A stretch of DNA of 64,000 nt, from the NCBI GenBank assembly GCA_007258455.2, contig VDFB02193867.1, forward strand, positions 567,141,742 through 567,205,741, written 5' to 3'. This DNA comes from Sequoia sempervirens (taxonomy: Eukaryota > Streptophyta > Pinopsida > Cupressales > Cupressaceae). How positions within the stretch are numbered: position 1 is the first letter of the stretch; every line of letters begins with the position of its first letter. The translations under genes were made by a program, and so were the position numbers. The notes under the pieces were generated by a model. That model saw nothing but the letters and a program-made list of their open reading frames with translations. It did no database searches and had not been told where the DNA came from. Shown piece after piece: positions 59,504-64,000 of the stretch.

Positions 59504-60134
59504 TGTTGGAAAATTGATTGTCCCTGAGCCTCTCCCCATTGGCACCTACCTGTCAGGGGCATTCAATGCATGCAGCTGAAAGATTATTTTGTGGATTGCC
59601 TTCCCCACTTGCTCCTGACGTGCACCTGAAGACTACAGTAGAATTAATGAAGTTAGGAATTTTTGAATTCCAATTCAATGCTGGTAGGTGATTTCGAATT
59701 TGAGAGAGAATGTTTGTTGAAGACAAAAAGATTGAAGGAAAATTATTATGTCAGTTGAAAAGACTCAGTTGTAAATCTGAAGAAGTTGAATTCCTAAGCA
59801 GTAATAGTCTAAAGGGAATGTTCTTTATTCTCTGTGTGATTCAGAGAATGATTTTCTGTGTGAGCTTCTGAAAGCTCCTGAACAGCAGCAGTTGTTTGTT
59901 TTGTGTGTGAGCAGAGATTGCTCTTAAAGAGCTCTGTGTAGCTCATGTCAGTGAGCTCCTAGTAGCTCTTGAAGTTATCAATTTTTTATTGAGCAGCTAA
60001 TTGCTCCTAGCAGATTGAAGTCTCCAAGTTGCATGTCTCCAAGTTTATTCCGCATTTTGATTTGTGTATTTCTAATTTGGCTGGAAAACAAAGCAGTAGC
60101 TCTATGGCTTTCATTTTTAAAAAAAAATTTGACA
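59504..60134 (+). repeat. copia 5' LTR, about 630 bp
   Basis: Starts TGTTGGAAAAT and ends TTGACA next to the primer site. The start is inferred from the TG and the usual copia beginning, because the partner LTR is not in the window. It is rich in AGCTC/GCTCCT words (about 59870-60010). Confidence 0.65.
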
Positions 60135-60146
60135 TGGTATCAGAGC
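60135..60146 (+). other. copia primer-binding site, initiator tRNA-Met
   Basis: TGGTATCAGAGC directly after the LTR. A decayed second copy, TGGTATTAGAGC, lies 30 bp further at about 60165. Confidence 0.85.
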
Positions 60147-60241
60147 ATTAGAAGTCTTTACATGGTATTAGAGCAATAGGCCCCATTTCCTTGTGAGTTA
60201 GGGCATTTTTTTTCTGGGTATTGAGTTCTTGTGCAGGAGAC

Positions 60242-61153
60242 ATGGCTGGAGATGAAGGAAAGAGCTGGCAGCAGCCACCATCCTTTAATGGATAAAACTA
60301 TGATGTTTAGGCAAAGAAGATGAAGACCATTATGGTCGCAAATGATTTGTGGGAGTTTGTGGTTAATGGGTTCAATGATGTGACTGACCCAACATCATAT
60401 GTTGTGCTCACAAATACCCAGAAGAACCAGTTGAAGGAGTTAAGGAGGAAACATGCTAAGGCATTGAGTTTGATAGAAGCAGCCTTGACAGAGGCCATTT
60501 TTCCCAGAATAGTAGCAACTAATGATGCAGAGGAATCTTGGGAAATCCTCCAGAAAAATTACAAAGGAACTAACAAGATAATATTGGTGAAGCTCCAGAT
60601 GCTTCGAAGAGAGTTTAAGACTCTTGAAATGAAGGACAGTGAGTCCATCTCAGTTTTCCACACAAGACTCTCAGGTTTGATAAACCAGTTGATAGTGAAT
60701 GTTAAAATCAATTATGATCAGAGGATTGTGAAGAAAGTCCTCAGGAGCTTTCCCATGAAGTTTGATGCAGTGGTGATTGCCATTAAAGAGGCAAAGAATC
60801 TCACAACATTGTCTGTTGATGAGCTAATGGGTTCTCTGCAAACCCATGAACAATGCCTAAATAGGTCTGCAAGTTCCTCCCAAGAGAAAGCTTTTAAAAC
60901 TCATTCGAATGCAAGAGGAAGGGGGAGAGGTAGAAACAACTCCAGACATGGAAGAGGGAGATTTGGACATGGTAATGCTGGAGAAGAAAGCTTGACACGA
61001 ACAAACAGCCAAGAGGGAGCGAGTAACTCTCAGACCAGCTCCCGAAGAGGCAAGAAGAATAGTAGTTTGAACCAGAAGAATGACAAGAGCAATGTAGAAT
61101 GCTACTACTGCCATAAGTTTGGCCATTATTCAAGTGAATGTTGGACAAAGTAG
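60242..61153 (+). pseudogene. copia Gag
   Basis: ATG at 60242. Stops at about 60293 and 60308 interrupt the first 25 codons (a Tyr-Asp-Val-Trp context in the family suggests TGG to TAG for the second). The UBN2-type gag core follows (ESWEILQKNYKG, LRREFKTLEMKDSESI). An Arg/Gly-rich stretch then leads to the zinc knuckle CYYCHKFGHYSSEC (CX2CX4HX4C). A TAG ends it, but the frame continues into protease. Confidence 0.88.
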
Positions 61154-62560
61154 CTTGATCAGTCAAAACAAAGTGCAAATGTGGCTGATTTGAATGTGGC
61201 TAAAGGAAACTAGTCCACAGCTTTCTTCATGTGCAACATTAGTGAAGAAGGCAGCCCCGAAGTCTGGTATGTGGACAATGGTTGTAGCAACCACATGAGT
61301 GGTAATGAAAGTCTTTTTTCTTTCATTGAAAAAAATGTAAATTCTGAAATTAGAATGGGGAACAATGAAGTAGTTTTTGTTGTTGGAAGAGGATCTATTA
61401 TGATCCACAACAAGCAAGGTGAGAAGAAGGAGATAGAAAATGTATTTCTTGCTCTTGGGTTAAATCACAATCTCATGAGTGTTGGTCAGCTAATCCAAAA
61501 TGGATACAAAGTGTTGATGGAGAAGGGTCAATGCGTCATTTATGACAAGAATGAGAGGACAAAGGTGTTTGTAGTAGTCCAAATGACAAAGAACCAGATG
61601 TTTCCGTTGAAGATTGAGACGTGTTTCTCATCTCAATCTATTGTTGCACCTCTCATGAATGGAGAGTGTACAGTAGTACATCATGTAGCACTCCAGAGCA
61701 CCATTCAAGATCCCTCTAAGCTATGGCATCTCAGGTATGGACATTTAGACTATGCTAGTTTGAGTCTTTTGTCCAAGAATAGAATGATTGATGGTTTTCC
61801 AAGGATAGTAGAGCCTAATGCTAGATGTGAGGATTGCATTTTTGGCAAGCAACATAGGAAGCCCTTTCAATTGAGCAACTCTACAAAGGCAAGAGCACCA
61901 TTGGAGCTGGTGCATACGGATTTGGTAGGCCCTATGCAAATCATTTATGTTGATAAAAACAATTTTTTTATGACCTTCATTGATGATTACAACCGTGAGA
62001 CATGGGTCTATTTTTTGCAACATAAATCTAAAGCTTTTGATAAGTTTTTGTTGTTTAAGGCCCAGGCTGAAAATGAGAGTGGACACGTGCTTAAGGTCCT
62101 AAGGTCAGATCAAGGAGGAGAGTATACCTCTAATTTATTTGTGAATTTTTCCAAGAAAAATGCCATCAAGAAGGAGCTAACAGCTAGTTATACTCTGCAG
62201 CAAAATTTAGTGGCTAAAAGGAAGAATAGGACCATCGTGGAGATGGCAAGGATTCTGATGAAAGCAAAGGGACTTCCTATTGAATATTGGGGAGAGGTTA
62301 TAGCAACAGTTGTTTATTTGATTAATAGAAATCCAACAAAGGTGATCTGTGACAAGATACCTCAAGAGGAATGGAAAGGACGCAAGTGGACAGCTGAGCA
62401 CTTGAGAGTGTTTGGGTGTGTTACATATGCACATGTGCCTAAAGAAAAGAGGCAGAAATTGGATGACAAGGGTGAAAAATGCATTTTCACAGGCTATAGT
62501 GAAGATTCCAAAGCCTATTGGCTATACAATCCAAGCACTAGTCAAAAACATATTCATTAG
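61154..62560 (+). pseudogene. copia protease and integrase
   Basis: Protease active site VWYVDNGCSNHMSG, then the pre-integrase zinc unit (LWHLRYGHL, then CEDCIFGKQHRKPF). The integrase core has Asp in LVHTDLVGPM, Asp in LRSDQGGEYTS, and Glu in KNRTIVEMARILMKA. It ends in the LRVFGCVTYAHVP box. In-frame stop near 61211 and a frameshift near 62540, after which the next frame continues NIFISRDVEFLED. Confidence 0.9.
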
Positions 62561-63130
62561 TAGGGATGTGGAGTTCCTAGAAGACAAGTCATGGGATGGA
62601 GTGGTAGATTCTGACAGCTCAGAACCACTCTTGACAACTCCTGAAGAAGCAAAAAAAGAACATGAAGTTTAGCAAGATGAGTCTATAGATGCTCCTGAAA
62701 GCATCAGTCGAGCTCCTAAAAGCTCCCGACAGCTCCTGGCGGCTCCTGAAGCTGGAAGACAGTTAGCAAGATAGTCAGGCAGACTGTCATAATCAGATAG
62801 AGGATTGGCTCTTGAAGCTACCAGTTGAGCTCCTAAAAGCTCCCAACAGCTCCTAAAAGCTCTTGAAGTGAGCAAACAGAAAGGAAATTAGCCAAATACA
62901 GCCAGAAGATTGGCTCCCAAAAGCTTCGAAAGATCGGCTCCTGAAGAGCTCCTAAAAGCTTCGGGAGAGCTCTTGAAATCACCAGTAGAGCTCCTTAAAG
63001 CTCCTGAACCTACTTGCTCAATACAACAGCAACGATAGTGAAAGTTCAGAACCACCTCTCGCCTCCCTAATGCCAAAGAAGACCAAGAGTCTAAGGGAGA
63101 TCTACCAGAATGAAAGGTATGATGAAGAAT
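62561..63130 (+). pseudogene. copia linker with AGCTCCT repeats
   Basis: Region between integrase and RT. From about 62680 to 63010 it is made of imperfect repeats of AGCTCCTRAAAGCTCC encoding Ala-Pro-Lys-Ser-Ser-type peptides, with several stops. The same AGCTCCT words are enriched in the 5' LTR. Confidence 0.75.
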
Positions 63131-64000
63131 TTGATGAGAGTGTGAATTTTGCATTATTTTCTCATGGTGATTCTCATTTATTTTGAAGAAGCTATGAAAG
63201 AGGAGAAATGGTGTGAGGCCATGGATGAGGAGATAGATGCAATAGAGAGGAACAACACATGGGAATTAATAGATTTTCCTCCCAACAAGCAAGTTATTGG
63301 GGTGAAATGGGTCTACAAGACCAAATGTAATGTCAAAGGAAGGATATACTGACAAAAGGAAAGATTAGTTGTCAAGGGGTACAAACAACAGTTTGGGAGA
63401 GATTATAATGAGACATTTTCCCTTGTTGCAAGGATGGAAACCGTGCAGGCAGTCTTAGCAATCACAGCCCAGCACGTGTGGAAGGTATTTCAAATGGATG
63501 TGAAGTCTTCGTTCCTTAATGGAGTGTTGAATGAAGAGGTTTATGTGGAGTATCCATTTGGATATGAAGTTTCGAGTCAAGAACACAAGGTGTATAGGCT
63601 GAAGAAAGCTCTTTATGGGCTGAAGCAATCTCCACAAGCATGGTACAGTAGGATTGGCTCATATTTGATGAGCAATGGCTTTAGCAAAAGTGATGGTGAG
63701 CCCACTCTATACATCAAGGTAGAAAATGGTAAGGTTTTGATTGTTGTCTTATATGTTGATGATTTAGTTTTTACTAGGAATGATGATTTCCTCATTGCTG
63801 ATTTTAAAGAGGCCATGAAAAGAGAGTTTGAAATGATAGACTTAGGTCTCTTGAGATATTTTCTAGGCATAGAAGTAAAATAAATGCATGATGGTATATT
63901 TATCTCTCAAGAAAAATATACAAATGAGATCTTGAAGAGATTTAGGATGCTTGAAAGCAAGCCTACCCCAACACCAATAGCCATATAGGTCTGAAGTTGA
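63131..64000 (+). pseudogene. copia reverse transcriptase, runs off the window
   Basis: RT landmarks: MDEEIDAIERNNTWELID, GVKWVYKTK, QMDVKSSFLNG, LKKALYGLKQSPQAWY, and the catalytic VLYVDDLVFTRN (YVDD), then FEMIDLGLLRYFLGIEV. Stops lie near 63183, 63350 and 63881. RNase H would follow outside the window. Confidence 0.9.

Larger units (their letters stand above)
59504..64000 (+). mobile_element. Ty1/copia retrotransposon, 3' end outside window
   Basis: 5' LTR, iMet primer site, gag, protease, integrase and most of RT on the plus strand in copia order (integrase before RT). The rest of RNase H and the 3' LTR lie beyond 64000. Several stops and two frameshifts show it is inactive. Confidence 0.9.

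Noticed and set aside
1..64000. CRISPR arrays, rRNA, bacterial operons
   Set aside because: No regular spaced repeats of that kind, no rRNA words, and all genes have plant introns or are retroelement genes.

Overview
The window looks like intergenic DNA of a large seed-plant nuclear genome, most likely a conifer or other gymnosperm. The evidence is nested and decayed LTR retrotransposons with very long LTRs, L1-type and tRNA-SINE relics, introns with GT..AG borders, a plant laccase with the family's usual exon pattern, and fragments of other plant metabolic genes. No bacterial, organellar or RNA-gene features were recognised. The species cannot be named from sequence alone.

Layout. 1-4335 is AT-rich DNA with a degenerate tandem array (unit about 390 bp). 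4341-27500 is one giant Ty3/gypsy element of the Tat type, bounded by the target duplication CTTAT. Its two LTRs are 7533 and 7534 bp. Gag-protease-RNase H-RT-RNase H-integrase lies on the minus strand between them in a single frame broken only by stop codons. Each LTR also holds a minus-strand ORF of about 1350 codons preceded by a good splice-acceptor context. The tandem array resumes after 27505. 28480-34300 holds a decayed Pif1-type (Helitron-like) helicase, repeat families and TA-rich microsatellites. 35386-35790 is a broken copy of the 5' end of a laccase gene. 36400-48880 is a decayed L1-type LINE split by an 11-kb LTR element with 4.17-kb LTRs and no intact genes (TSD ATTTT). 50253-50465 is a SINE with a 15-bp target duplication. 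51597-51985 is a cinnamoyl-CoA-reductase-like relic. 53326-56751 is a six-exon laccase gene, complete except for one in-frame stop. 58300-58965 is a glycolate-oxidase-like relic. 59504-64000 is the 5' part of a Ty1/copia element running off the right edge.

The most unusual object is the giant element. The inner edge of its right LTR carries a primer-binding site matching tRNA-Asn on the gag-pol (minus) strand. The inner edge of its left LTR carries a primer-binding site matching tRNA-Arg on the opposite strand, followed by a second block of tRNA-Arg complement. Neither LTR edge has a polypurine tract. A TATA box sits 18 bp beyond the pol stop codon and points at the LTR-encoded ORF. Together these suggest an element with an unorthodox priming scheme, or a fusion of two elements, plus a separately promoted and spliced accessory gene in U3.

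Nothing here is clearly a working gene. The laccase is closest to intact, but its stop codon removes the last copper-binding segment.
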